Source: Rhodococcus oxybenzonivorans | GTDB lineage: Bacteria > Actinomycetota > Actinomycetes > Mycobacteriales > Mycobacteriaceae | Direction of reading: 5' to 3' | Assembly: GCF_003130705.1 (NCBI RefSeq) | Contig: NZ_CP021354.1 | Span: forward strand, 5,580,001 to 5,644,000 | Length of the DNA: 64,000 bases | Part shown: positions 32,607 to 40,780 of the stretch, in pieces | Layout of the letters: each line of letters begins with the position of its first letter | How positions within the stretch are numbered: position 1 is the first letter of the stretch | Translations under genes and position numbers: made by a program | The notes under the pieces: model-generated | Seen by the model: the letters and a program-made list of their open reading frames with translations, nothing else | What the model was told of the DNA's origin: nothing | Database searches by the model: none

Positions 32607-32904
32607 GTAAATCCTCACTGTCGGGCCGGGCGCCGCTGTGCACGATGGCCGGCGTGCTCGTCGGAGAATGACAAGCGTTCGAATCCACCCTCGAATTGGG
32701 GTAGACGCTGCGACTCCGCAATCCGGCGCACCGCACGACGCCACAGGCAGAACAGAGTTGCCCGAGCCGAGTCTCGAGAGGACCCAGGCCGGCATCGTGA
32801 GCCATCGAAGCCCATACCTCAGTCAAACGCCTGAGCTGCGCTCCTGACAAGAGTGACAGAGATCAAAGCATCCGAGAGTGGGCCGAACCTCCGCGGGCAT
32901 GAGC

Positions 32905-33285
32905 TCACAGAACATCGCCGTCGCCCGGTTGCCAGTTGAGAACCAGCTCCACGAGGCCGGGAAAACGTTCATTGAGGTCCTCGAGCCGAACGCGGCTACG
33001 GCGCTCGAGACCATGCTGCCGCTGCCGAATGACACCCGCTTCTCTGAGTGCCTTGAAGTGGTGGGTGAGGCTCGACTTGGGACGGTCGAAGCCGAACCAA
33101 CCGCACGTGTGGTCGTACTCCTCCGAGTCGGTCAGGAGTCGCTTGACGATCGTAAGCCGCAGCGGGTCGGCAAGAACGCCCATCACTCGCTCCAGGCGTA
33201 GCGCGGATGTTGCCGGTTCAGGAAGCGCCGGCGGCAGAGCCGCCTCGCTCTCTGTCTTGCGGTAAGTCGGCGCGAGGTGGGTCAT
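32905..33285 (-). CDS. ArsR-type winged-helix regulator
   Basis: A 126-residue regulator. RLERVMGVLADPLRLTIVKRLLTDSE leads into the recognition region FDRPKSSLTHHFKALREAGVI and the wing QHGLERRSRVRLEDLNERFPGLVELVLNW. This is the ArsR/helix_turn_helix-5 architecture, without the usual metal-binding cysteine pair in the recognition helix; one Cys lies in HTCGWFGF. It is divergent from an MFS exporter, and two tandem AGTACGA-N6-TCGTACT palindromes lie between them. It probably represses the exporter and itself until a drug-like ligand appears. Confidence 0.83.
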   Translation of the reverse strand: MTHLAPTYRKTESEAALPPALPEPATSALRLERVMGVLADPLRLTIVKRLLTDSEEYDHTCGWFGFDRPKSSLTHHFKALREAGVIRQRQHGLERRSRVRLEDLNERFPGLVELVLNWQPGDGDVL

Positions 33286-33302
33286 GAATCCACCATAGCC
33301 TA

Positions 33303-33346
33303 AGTACGAATCTTGTCGTACTATGAAGTACGAATAATTGCGTACT
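33303..33346. promoter_or_regulatory. Tandem ArsR operators between regulator and exporter
   Basis: Two palindromes 24 bp apart, about two helix turns and so likely bound on one face. AGTACGA-ATCTTG-TCGTACT (33303-33322) is perfect; AGTACGA-ATAATT-GCGTACT (33327-33346) has one mismatch. The local AT-richness contrasts with the flanking genes. Confidence 0.7.
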
Positions 33347-33379
33347 GGTACGACCAGTATCGAACAGGAGGACCTTCGC

Positions 33380-34639
33380 ATGGAGGCATCAATCCCCCGA
33401 CGGAAGCTGAAATGGTCGCTGGCGGCCGCAAGCACAGTGACAGCCATATTCGTACTGTCGAATGCGCCCACGCCGCTGTACGCGCGCTGGCAGGCTGCCT
33501 GGGGTTTCAGCTCCGGAACCTTGACCGTCGTTTTCGGCGCGTACATGGTTGGATTGATCGGCACACTCGTCGTCGCCGGTAAACTCGCCGACCGATACGG
33601 ACGAAAGATCGTTCTCGTTCCCGGCCTGTTTGCCGCAGTAGTGGCGTCCTCACTCTTCCTGTTGGCCACCGACGTCTTATGGTTGTTCGCGGCCAGGCTC
33701 TTGGCGGGTGCCGCAGTAGGCGCGGCCGTCACCGCAGGGATGTCGGCAACGATCGACCTTGCACCTGAACACCGCCGCCGGGCGGGTTCCATGATCGCCT
33801 CTGCAGCAATGGTATTCGGGGCAGGGCTCGGCCCAATGCTCTCCGGTGCCCTTACACAAGCGGTGGATACGCCTCAGCTTTGGATATTCGGGATCGTGGT
33901 TTCCATATCCTTGTTTGCACTTGTTCTCGCAACGAAGCTACCGCTTCAACGCGCCATCGTAGAGCAACGCCCTTCTGATCCCCTATGGACGTGGCCTTCG
34001 GCTCCTCGGCCCAATCGACGCGAACTTACATGGGGGATCGCGGCCTTCGCCCCAGGAATAACGTCGACGTCCTTCTTTCTTTCCCTAGGTCCAACTGTCC
34101 TCGTTACCGGGATCGGCAATCGCAGTACCCTACTCGCCGGGGTGACGGCATGCAGCATGTTCCTGGTGGCCACCGGTATTCAGTTCGCCTTTGCCCGTTT
34201 TTCTTTCCGAACCCACCTTGCATTGAGTTCGATAGCCGCGATTGCCGCGATGTCGTCCCTCATAGTGAGCATTACCGTCGTATCGACACCCGCGGTGTTC
34301 GTCATTGCTGCGGGTCTTGCCGGTGCCGCGCAGGGCCTGGGGCAGCTGGCCGCCCTGACGCTGATAAGCACCCGGGTCCCATCACGAAACGGCGCGGAAT
34401 CCAACGCGGCACTCAACATCGCCGGTTACATCCCGGCTGCTTTACTTCCCGTGGGAACCGGTTACCTCATACAGTTCACCTCCTTCCACTCGGCCGTCAC
34501 CACCTTCGCCGGAATCGTCATCGTGTGCGCACTCATCGCACTTGTAGCCGTGCGGATCAGTACAGGTCGGCACTCAGGTAACGCTGTCCGAGGAAATGTA
34601 GCGATCTGCGAACAGGCCGACGACGCGATTCTGGTCTAA
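33380..34639 (+). CDS. MFS transporter (drug-efflux type)
   Basis: A 419-residue membrane protein with about 12 helices. LSNAPTPLYARWQAAWGFSSGTLTVVF opens it, and GKLADRYGRKIVLVPGL is motif A of the major facilitator superfamily. RLLAGAAVGAAVTAGMSATIDLAPEHRRRAGS resembles motif C-containing antiporters. I chose the ATG at 33380 with AGGAGG 8 bases upstream; the longer frame would overlap the operator. It is divergent from an ArsR-type regulator, the usual layout of an inducible exporter. The substrate is unknown. Confidence 0.83.
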   Translation: MEASIPRRKLKWSLAAASTVTAIFVLSNAPTPLYARWQAAWGFSSGTLTVVFGAYMVGLIGTLVVAGKLADRYGRKIVLVPGLFAAVVASSLFLLATDVLWLFAARLLAGAAVGAAVTAGMSATIDLAPEHRRRAGSMIASAAMVFGAGLGPMLSGALTQAVDTPQLWIFGIVVSISLFALVLATKLPLQRAIVEQRPSDPLWTWPSAPRPNRRELTWGIAAFAPGITSTSFFLSLGPTVLVTGIGNRSTLLAGVTACSMFLVATGIQFAFARFSFRTHLALSSIAAIAAMSSLIVSITVVSTPAVFVIAAGLAGAAQGLGQLAALTLISTRVPSRNGAESNAALNIAGYIPAALLPVGTGYLIQFTSFHSAVTTFAGIVIVCALIALVAVRISTGRHSGNAVRGNVAICEQADDAILV

Positions 34640-34694
34640 ATCGGCTTCCATGACGGTCGGTACCGGCGCTGCAGGTGCGAGGTTCTGCTCGTCA

Positions 34695-37600
34695 CTACTT
34701 CGGAGGCCGGCCGGCAACCCACGCGGCGATCTGCGTTCGCGACGTGAAGCCGAGCTTGGACAAAATATGTTCAACATGCCCTTGCGCCGTGCGTTGTGCG
34801 ATGACCAACCGCTCGGCGATCTGTCTATTGGTCAACCCCTCTGCGACGAGGTTCGCCACTTCGCGTTCACGACGGGTCAATGCGACCGGGGTATCCGGCA
34901 GAGACGTCTTTGCACCCTGCGACTGCCTGCCGAGGGCGAACGCGACTGCCTCGTCGTCACCCAAATTCCGGCCATACAGAAGTTGCCGTTGGTATTCCCG
35001 CTCGGAAAGCGCCCGGCGAGTCCATTGTTCACACTCCCGCTGATAGTGAGTCTTGTCGAGGAAGGTCGAAACCGATCCGCCGATCTCGCGCCACATGCCT
35101 TCCGCTGCGCCGAGCAAGGTCGCGGCACGAACTGCATGGCGTTGGTCGGCTTCCACCCAAGCCAAGACTTGGAGGCACCGAGCGACGCCGACCTGGTCAT
35201 CAACTTGGCTCGACAACCGTAGACCCTCCTCGAGCACAGACACAGCACCCGCCAGCTCACCTTCGATCCACAATGCCCATCCGCCGGTCATGCATGATCG
35301 TCCGCGGTACACGATTTCGCCGTGTTGTTCGGTCAGCGAATACATTTCCTCATGACACTGGTACCCGGTTCGCGCGTCACCTGTCGAGATGCTGCAAAAC
35401 TCGAGACCTAACAGACTGGCGATACGACAGAAAAGGTAGTTCTCGTCGACCGCAGCGGTGACAGCGCTGTTGAACGACGCAGCGGCGCGCACCGGGTTGG
35501 CGCTGTACAGCGCCAGACATCCGGCGGCGAAATGTGCCAACGCGGGGAGCGAGCTATCGGGGCCTTGATCGGTCCCAGCATCAGCCTCGGCGAGTAGCGC
35601 CGCCTCGTCAGCGGTGTCGCCTTGCATGCCGGCGAGAACACTGGACTGGTAAAGAACTTTGGTGCGATCAACTGTGGGCTGCCTGTCGTGCGCCTGCAGA
35701 AGCCGTCCGAACCAGAGGCGGCCTTCGCTGAGGTGTCCCCGGGAGATCCAGTAAGGGAAGAGCGCGGACGCGATGTGTAGACCAGTTTCAGCTCCTTCCG
35801 GTGATTCTGAACAGAATCGCAGGATGTCTCGTAGGTTGGGCTGTTCGCGGTCGAGCCGGCGAATACAGTCCAGTTGCCGGGGGCTCACCCAGTCCGTCTC
35901 CGCTCCGATGACCAGTTTCTGGTACCAGCAGCGATGCCGTTCCCGCAGAACTGCGAGGCCGCCTAGTCGCTGGAGTTTTTCCCGCCCGTAGTCTCGCAGG
36001 GTTTCGAGGAGGCGGTAGCGGACCACCGAACCTGCTTCTTCCTTGATCACGATCGATTTGTCGACCAAGGCCGCAAGCAGGTCGAGTAGATCGGCCGACG
36101 CGATGGCGCCGGCACAAATGTCCTCGGCCGCATCGAGTTCGAAGCTGCCGGCGAATATCGTCAACCGCGCCCACAGTTGCTGTTCGTCGGGCGAGCACAG
36201 CTCGTAACTCCAATCGATAGACATTCGGAGTGTCTGCTGGCGACTCGGCGCCGCCCGACTGCCAAGTTTCAACAACTGAAGTCGATCGGTCAGTCGATCG
36301 AGCACTTGCTGCACGGACATCGCTCTCAAGCGCACCGCTGCCAGCTCGATGGAGAGCGGAAGCCCGTCCAGCCGCTGACAAATCGCAGTCACGGCGGACT
36401 GGTTCTCGGCCGTCAGTTCGAAGTCGGGTTGAACTGTCGTTGCCCGCTCGACGAAGAGCATGACGGATTCGTATTGTGGTAGCTCTCGAAGCGATGGAAC
36501 ACGCCGGTCATCCGGGACCGACAGCGGGGGTACGCGCAGCACCACCTCCCCGGCAAGTCCTACAGGCTCGCGACTCGTCGCCAGGATGCGCAGTCCCGGG
36601 CACGATCGCAACAGCGTATTTGCCTGTGCAGCCACCGCTTCGAGCAGATGCTCACAATTGTCTAAAACGAGAAGCAGCTGCTTGTCGGCGAGATACTCGG
36701 TGAGCGCCGACAGGGCGGAGTTACCCGATTGGTGGCGGCACCCCAGGGCCTCCGAGATGGTATTGGTCACCAGCTGCGCATCCCGCAGCTCCCCCAGCTC
36801 GACCAACCAGACTCCGTTCGCAAATCCTCGCCGCGCATCGTGGGCGACCCGAAGAGCAAGCCGCGTCTTGCCGACGCCGCCCATACCTGTGAGTGTGACG
36901 ATCCTGGAGGCCGCGAGCTGTCGGCGTGTCTCAGCAATCTCGTGTCGGCGACCGACGAAGCCGGTCAAATCAAGGGGAAGGTTTCCAGCACTACCACGCC
37001 GCCGCGGCGAAGAGTCAGCACTGTTTCCGACTGCTGAGGCCACTTCTGCAGTATTCGGCGTTGCGTGGCCTGGAAGTGTGCGCCCACTCACCAGCCCGCC
37101 GGGCGAGGGAGGACCGACTGAGTCCTGCCGAGAACCGTTCGGTATCGCCATGTCGTCGACACGAAGGCCGTGTCGTGCCTGTGCAGTCTGCAGTTGGTGC
37201 CCGAATTCTTCGGCGGTGGCAAACCGGTTCGCCGGGTCGCGAGCCATCGCTCGTTCGACGATCTCCCGGACGTCACCTGGAACCTCCTGATCCTCGAGGC
37301 GAGGTACGGGTGCCGTGGTGATGCGAAGAAACTGGGCGACTACTTGCTCACCCTCTTGCCGTTCGAACGGTGCGTGCGCGGTGATGACGCAGAAAAGTGT
37401 CGTACCTAAGCTGTAGATGTCGGAAGCCGCGTTAGGGGGACCGCCGGCGAGGACCTCGGGGGCGGTGAAAGCCGGCGAGCCGGTGATAGTACCTTCCACG
37501 GTCTGGAAGGCACCGGCGATGTGAGCGATGCCGAAGTCGGTCAGCTGAGGGTCGTCGTAGTCGGTGAGCAGGATGTTCGCTGGCTTGACGTCGCGGTGCA

Positions 37601-38036
37601 GGACACCGACCCGGTGCGTGGCCTCCAGTGCACCCGCTATCTTCACGCCCAAGCGGAGTGCTTCGGACCAGCCCAGCGGGCCGGATAGTCGAAGCCGGGC
37701 CTGGAGTGAGTCTTGTGGATGGTATTGCATCACCAGGTAAGGACGCCCGCTGGCGGTCGAACCGACATTGAGAACGCTGACGATATTCGGGTGTCCTGTG
37801 AGGCGTCCCATCGCGCGTTGTTCGCGAAAGAAGCGGGCTCGATTCTCTTCGTCCAGATGTGCGGTCAGGACCTTCACCGCCACCGTTCGATCCAGCATCG
37901 GTTGTGTACAGCGGTACACCACGCCGAATCCACCGCGGCCGATTTCTCGGACGTCCTCGAAGCCGACCGCAGTCAATTCATCTGCGACCGCGTCTAGATC
38001 GGCGCGCTGTGTATCTTGCGATCCAGGTTCCGTCAT
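34695..38036 (-). CDS. pknK: Serine/threonine protein kinase fused to NB-ARC ATPase and LuxR helix-turn-helix (PknK-like)
   Basis: A 1113-residue protein matching the size and layout of mycobacterial PknK. The kinase covers residues about 27-285: IGRGGFGVVYRC (glycine loop), VAVKVL (Lys), LHRDVKPANILL (catalytic loop), LTDFGIAHIAG (DFG), SPAFTAPEVL. A linker leads to FVGRRHEI and the ATPase P-loop LTGMGGVGKTRLA, LLLVLDNCEHLLEA and ILATSREPVGLAG. TPR-like helices follow, and the C-terminus is a LuxR domain with LTRREREVANLVAEGLTNRQIAERLVIAQRTAQGHVEHIL. It has no transmembrane segment, so it is a soluble signal integrator. A kinase-less paralogue is encoded at 7486-9813. Confidence 0.93.
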   Translation of the reverse strand: MTEPGSQDTQRADLDAVADELTAVGFEDVREIGRGGFGVVYRCTQPMLDRTVAVKVLTAHLDEENRARFFREQRAMGRLTGHPNIVSVLNVGSTASGRPYLVMQYHPQDSLQARLRLSGPLGWSEALRLGVKIAGALEATHRVGVLHRDVKPANILLTDYDDPQLTDFGIAHIAGAFQTVEGTITGSPAFTAPEVLAGGPPNAASDIYSLGTTLFCVITAHAPFERQEGEQVVAQFLRITTAPVPRLEDQEVPGDVREIVERAMARDPANRFATAEEFGHQLQTAQARHGLRVDDMAIPNGSRQDSVGPPSPGGLVSGRTLPGHATPNTAEVASAVGNSADSSPRRRGSAGNLPLDLTGFVGRRHEIAETRRQLAASRIVTLTGMGGVGKTRLALRVAHDARRGFANGVWLVELGELRDAQLVTNTISEALGCRHQSGNSALSALTEYLADKQLLLVLDNCEHLLEAVAAQANTLLRSCPGLRILATSREPVGLAGEVVLRVPPLSVPDDRRVPSLRELPQYESVMLFVERATTVQPDFELTAENQSAVTAICQRLDGLPLSIELAAVRLRAMSVQQVLDRLTDRLQLLKLGSRAAPSRQQTLRMSIDWSYELCSPDEQQLWARLTIFAGSFELDAAEDICAGAIASADLLDLLAALVDKSIVIKEEAGSVVRYRLLETLRDYGREKLQRLGGLAVLRERHRCWYQKLVIGAETDWVSPRQLDCIRRLDREQPNLRDILRFCSESPEGAETGLHIASALFPYWISRGHLSEGRLWFGRLLQAHDRQPTVDRTKVLYQSSVLAGMQGDTADEAALLAEADAGTDQGPDSSLPALAHFAAGCLALYSANPVRAAASFNSAVTAAVDENYLFCRIASLLGLEFCSISTGDARTGYQCHEEMYSLTEQHGEIVYRGRSCMTGGWALWIEGELAGAVSVLEEGLRLSSQVDDQVGVARCLQVLAWVEADQRHAVRAATLLGAAEGMWREIGGSVSTFLDKTHYQRECEQWTRRALSEREYQRQLLYGRNLGDDEAVAFALGRQSQGAKTSLPDTPVALTRREREVANLVAEGLTNRQIAERLVIAQRTAQGHVEHILSKLGFTSRTQIAAWVAGRPPK

Positions 38037-38132
38037 CGGACTGCTTCAATCCGGAGGCTGACACAGCTTCCTCAGGAAATCCAGCGTACATTCACGCGGG
38101 TTCCAGAAGGACCTGTCACCCAATCTGCGATG

Positions 38133-38570
38133 CTAGGCGAGTTCGTTCCCGCTCCGTCGCAGTTCTACATGCCCAAGGTGCGCCGGGCCGTGAAGTCTCT
38201 CGTATGCCGCCTTTTCTGCTTCGTGTTGAGAGGCCTTCTTCGGATTCTCGAGATCGGGCGGTAATCCGTGACGCTCGAGTCGTCGTGCACGATTCTGGGC
38301 CATGTAGGACACCGCGTAGAAGAGGGCGAGCAGGAGGCCGAGCAGAATCATCGAGCCGCGCAACCACAAGGGACCGGGAAAAAGCAGGAAGGCGGCGAAG
38401 ACGGGGATGAACGGCACCATGCTGCGTACGAGGTGCCGTGGAACCGCCCGATCCCCTGTCAGGTCGTTTCGAACCCAGTCCTGCATCGAGTGAGGGAGTT
38501 TGCGGCCTAGTGCGTATCCGAGCCATTGGATCGGGCTCGGCCGTGTGCGTTCGGTCTGTCGCGACATCAC
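38133..38570 (-). CDS. DUF5313-family membrane protein
   Basis: A 145-residue protein with an N-terminal stretch PSPIQWLGYALGRKLPHSMQDWVRNDLTG typical of the DUF5313 family of mycolate actinobacteria. Two closely spaced membrane segments follow at residues about 51-91 (VPFIPVFAAFLLFPGPLWL, then a hydrophobic run ending in FYAVSYMAQNRARRLERHG). The charged C-terminal tail is probably cytoplasmic. The function is unknown. It lies between the PknK homologue and the MarR regulator on the same strand, 46 bp after the MarR gene. Confidence 0.78.
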   Translation of the reverse strand: MMSRQTERTRPSPIQWLGYALGRKLPHSMQDWVRNDLTGDRAVPRHLVRSMVPFIPVFAAFLLFPGPLWLRGSMILLGLLLALFYAVSYMAQNRARRLERHGLPPDLENPKKASQHEAEKAAYERLHGPAHLGHVELRRSGNELA

Positions 38571-38616
38571 GAATCCTGTTCACATTGCGCTGAGGTTGAT
38601 ATCGACGCCTGGGCCG

Positions 38617-39093
38617 TCAGTGGTCCAGCGCTCCCGCTCGAAGCGCGGCTTGATTGATTCGGGTGAGGATCTTGTGGAGTTCTTCGAGTTCGGTCAAGCT
38701 GACGCCGAGCTTGTCGATGACGGCCGGCGGAATTTTTTCGGCCTCGGCACGGAGTGCAACTCCGGCATCGGTCAACTCGACGTTCAGTTGCCGCTCGTCG
38801 GCCCGGCTGCGGGTCCTCGTGATCAATCCGGAAGCCTCGAGGCGTTTGAGGAGCGGCGAGAGGGTTGGGGAATCGAGTTGCAAGGCTGTGCCGATCTCCT
38901 TGACAGCCATCGGCGACTTCCCCCAGAGGGCGAGCATCACCAGGTACTGCGGATGGGTCAACCCCATCGGCTCGAGCAGTGGACGGTAGACGGAGAGCAC
39001 GGCTCGGTTCGCGATGGCGAGCGCAAAACACACCTGCCGATCGAGCGCGAGCAAGTCGTTACCCGCGATTCGCTGGTCACTGTCCAAGGTCAT
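38617..39093 (-). CDS. MarR-family regulator, OhrR-like one-cysteine type
   Basis: A 158-residue winged-helix regulator. LLALDRQVCFALAIANRAVLSVYRPLL closely follows the N-terminus of OhrR peroxide sensors, with the reactive cysteine at the same number, Cys22, and Tyr36 conserved. The second OhrR tyrosine (Tyr47 in GLTYPQYL) is His47 here (GLTHPQYL), and no second cysteine is present in the C-terminal helix. The recognition helix is QLDSPTLSPLLKRLEASGLI. A perfect 16-bp palindrome lies just upstream. Its neighbours (HemQ, rhodanese, sulfite reductase) suggest it senses oxidised or persulfide sulfur rather than lipid peroxides; that is inference. Confidence 0.85.
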   Translation of the reverse strand: MTLDSDQRIAGNDLLALDRQVCFALAIANRAVLSVYRPLLEPMGLTHPQYLVMLALWGKSPMAVKEIGTALQLDSPTLSPLLKRLEASGLITRTRSRADERQLNVELTDAGVALRAEAEKIPPAVIDKLGVSLTELEELHKILTRINQAALRAGALDH

Positions 39094-39105
39094 AAGATCA
39101 CGATA

Positions 39106-39150
39106 CCAGAATGGTTAGTGCGATAATTAATATTGCACTAACCATTCTGG
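39106..39150. promoter_or_regulatory. Perfect 16-bp inverted repeat before the MarR gene
   Basis: Arms CCAGAATGGTTAGTGC and GCACTAACCATTCTGG are exact reverse complements around a 13-bp AT-rich spacer. The site starts 13 bases before the MarR start and ends 5 bases from the HemQ stop, so it sits on the MarR promoter. A related TAGTGC/GCAC pair occurs at 40709-40731. Confidence 0.75.
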
Positions 39151-39155
39151 CCGGT

Positions 39156-39848
39156 TCACGGGAGTGAATCGATGAGGACGCCCAGCTCCGTGCGAGGCCC
39201 CGAGAAGAAGGGCGTCTCCAGCCGAACATGACGACGCGCGTCCGTCGCGCGCAAATCCCGCATCATGTCCACGATTCGACTGGGATCAGACGCCTCGAAC
39301 GCCAGGATCCATTCGTAGTCACTCAACCCGAAGGAACTCACGGTATTGACCCGCACGTCCGCGTAGTTGCGGGCCGCACGACCGTGCTCGGCAAGCTGGC
39401 GGCGCCGTTCCGGGTCCGGCAGCAGATACCACTCCAGTGACCGATTGAACGGGTACACACAGACGTACCGCCCCGGTTGCTCATCGGCCACGTAGGCGGC
39501 GATGTGACTGCGGTTGAATTCGGCGGGCCGGTGAAGCGCGGCCGCACTCCACACCGGGGCGCATGCGCGCCCGAGGGAGCAACGCCGAAAATGCGAGTAC
39601 GCGCGTTGCAATTCCTCGACGGACTCGGCATGCGTCCAGATCATGAAATCAGCGTCTGCGCGCAGACCCGAGACGTCGTAGATACCGCGGACGGTGACAC
39701 CCAATTCTGCGAACCCGTCGAAGGCGGCCTGCGCGTCCTCGGCAACGCCGCCCCGCAGGTCCGGAAGTGCACCTGCGGTCACCTTGAAAACCGTGAACAT
39801 CATGTAGCGGACCCGTTGGTTGAGTTCGTTGATGCGAGAGCGCGACAC
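39156..39848 (-). CDS. hemQ: Coproheme decarboxylase HemQ (chlorite dismutase family)
   Basis: A 230-residue protein of the chlorite-dismutase-like family that converts coproheme to heme b in actinobacteria. It follows the mycobacterial HemQ pattern closely: [82 protein letters not shown] (the catalytic Tyr region), [27 protein letters not shown] and the C-terminal [15 protein letters not shown]. It starts with GTG six bases after the rhodanese stop, so the two are one transcript. Its place in a sulfur cluster rather than with other heme genes raises the possibility that it is a second copy. Confidence 0.85.
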   Translation of the reverse strand: MSRSRINELNQRVRYMMFTVFKVTAGALPDLRGGVAEDAQAAFDGFAELGVTVRGIYDVSGLRADADFMIWTHAESVEELQRAYSHFRRCSLGRACAPVWSAAALHRPAEFNRSHIAAYVADEQPGRYVCVYPFNRSLEWYLLPDPERRRQLAEHGRAARNYADVRVNTVSSFGLSDYEWILAFEASDPSRIVDMMRDLRATDARRHVRLETPFFSGPRTELGVLIDSLP

Positions 39849-39854
39849 GGCTGA

Positions 39855-40688
39855 TTACTTCTCGACCGGTACGCCGACCAACGAGCCGTATTCGACCCAC
39901 GAGCCGTCGTAGTTTCGAACTTCGGAATAGCCCAGCAGTTCGTGGAGTACGAACCAGCTGTGTGCCGAACGTTCTCCGATTCTGCAGTAGACGATGATGT
40001 CGCTCACCTCGTCAAGACCCGCATCGGCGTAGAGGGCGCGGAGGTCGTCATCTGGCAGAAAGGTGCCGTCGTCGGCTGCCGTCTTGGACCACGGAACGTT
40101 GACAGCCGTCGGAATATGCCCGGCAACCTGCGGTTGTTCTTGCGGGTAATGCGCCGGGGCGAGGATCTTGCCTGAGAATTCGTCGGGAGAGCGGACGTCG
40201 ACAATGCTCGACCTTCCGATTTGGTCGATGACCTCGTCGCGGTGCGCGCGAATCCCGGACACCGGTTCCGAGGCGACGTAGTTGGTGCCCGGTCGGATGA
40301 CGTCTTCGCGCGAGAGCGGGCGTCCGTCGAGTTCCCACTTCTTGCGTCCGCCGTCGAGCAACCGCACGTCTCGGTGCCCGTACAGCTTGAAGTACCAGTA
40401 GGCGTAGGCGGCGAACCAGTTGTTGTTTCCGCCGTACAGAATCACCGTATCGCTGTTCGCGATACCTTTGGCGGACAGAAGCTTTTCGAACGATCGCTTG
40501 TCGATGAAGTCGCGGCGGACCGGATCTTGCAGATCGCGCTTCCAGTCGATACGAACAGCGCCGTCGATGTGGTTGATGTCGTATTGCGCGGTGTCCTCGT
40601 CCACCTCCACCAGTACGACATCAGAGTCCTGCCCGTGGTCGACGACCCAGTCGGCGTCGACCAGAAAAGTACTTCTGCTCATGTTCAT
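39855..40688 (-). CDS. Thiosulfate sulfurtransferase (rhodanese, CysA2-like)
   Basis: A 277-residue two-domain rhodanese, almost the same length and order as mycobacterial CysA2. It starts with LVDADWVVDHGQDSDVVLVEVDEDT. The structural N-domain contains ILYGGNNNWFAAYAYWYFKLYGH, and the C-domain has IDVRSPDEFSGKILAPAH-type sequence. The active loop is VYCRIGERSAHSW, with the persulfide-carrying Cys in CRIGER. It moves sulfane sulfur from thiosulfate to acceptors in the cytoplasm. First gene of an operon with HemQ, divergent from sulfite reductase; rhodanese releases sulfite, which the neighbour could reduce. Confidence 0.92.
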   Translation of the reverse strand: MNMSRSTFLVDADWVVDHGQDSDVVLVEVDEDTAQYDINHIDGAVRIDWKRDLQDPVRRDFIDKRSFEKLLSAKGIANSDTVILYGGNNNWFAAYAYWYFKLYGHRDVRLLDGGRKKWELDGRPLSREDVIRPGTNYVASEPVSGIRAHRDEVIDQIGRSSIVDVRSPDEFSGKILAPAHYPQEQPQVAGHIPTAVNVPWSKTAADDGTFLPDDDLRALYADAGLDEVSDIIVYCRIGERSAHSWFVLHELLGYSEVRNYDGSWVEYGSLVGVPVEK

Positions 40689-40708
40689 CCTTCACTCGGG
40701 CAAATAGG

Positions 40709-40748
40709 TAGTGCATACATAGTTAGCACACGATCTATTCGTGCGCTA
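40709..40748. promoter_or_regulatory. Divergent promoter with palindromes (rhodanese / sulfite reductase)
   Basis: Within the 92-bp gap, TAGCACACGA and TCGTGCGCTA (one mismatch) flank TCTAT at 40724-40748. It overlaps a second arrangement, TAGTGC (40709) with GCACAC (40726), that recalls the TTAGTGC/GCACTAA core of the MarR palindrome at 39106-39150. The AT-rich segment around it is a good promoter candidate for both directions. Confidence 0.5.
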
Positions 40749-40780
40749 TATTTTGGGTCACCCTACTTGGAGGACCATCG

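Noticed and set aside
31593..32904. Alcohol dehydrogenase as a direct member of the IclR regulon
   Set aside because: No copy of the operator was found in its upstream gap, so membership is supported only by position and by the matching aldehyde dehydrogenase.
39156..39848. True chlorite dismutase (perchlorate respiration)
   Set aside because: The sequence follows mycobacterial HemQ through the YPFNRS and ETPFFSG regions, and no perchlorate reductase genes are present.
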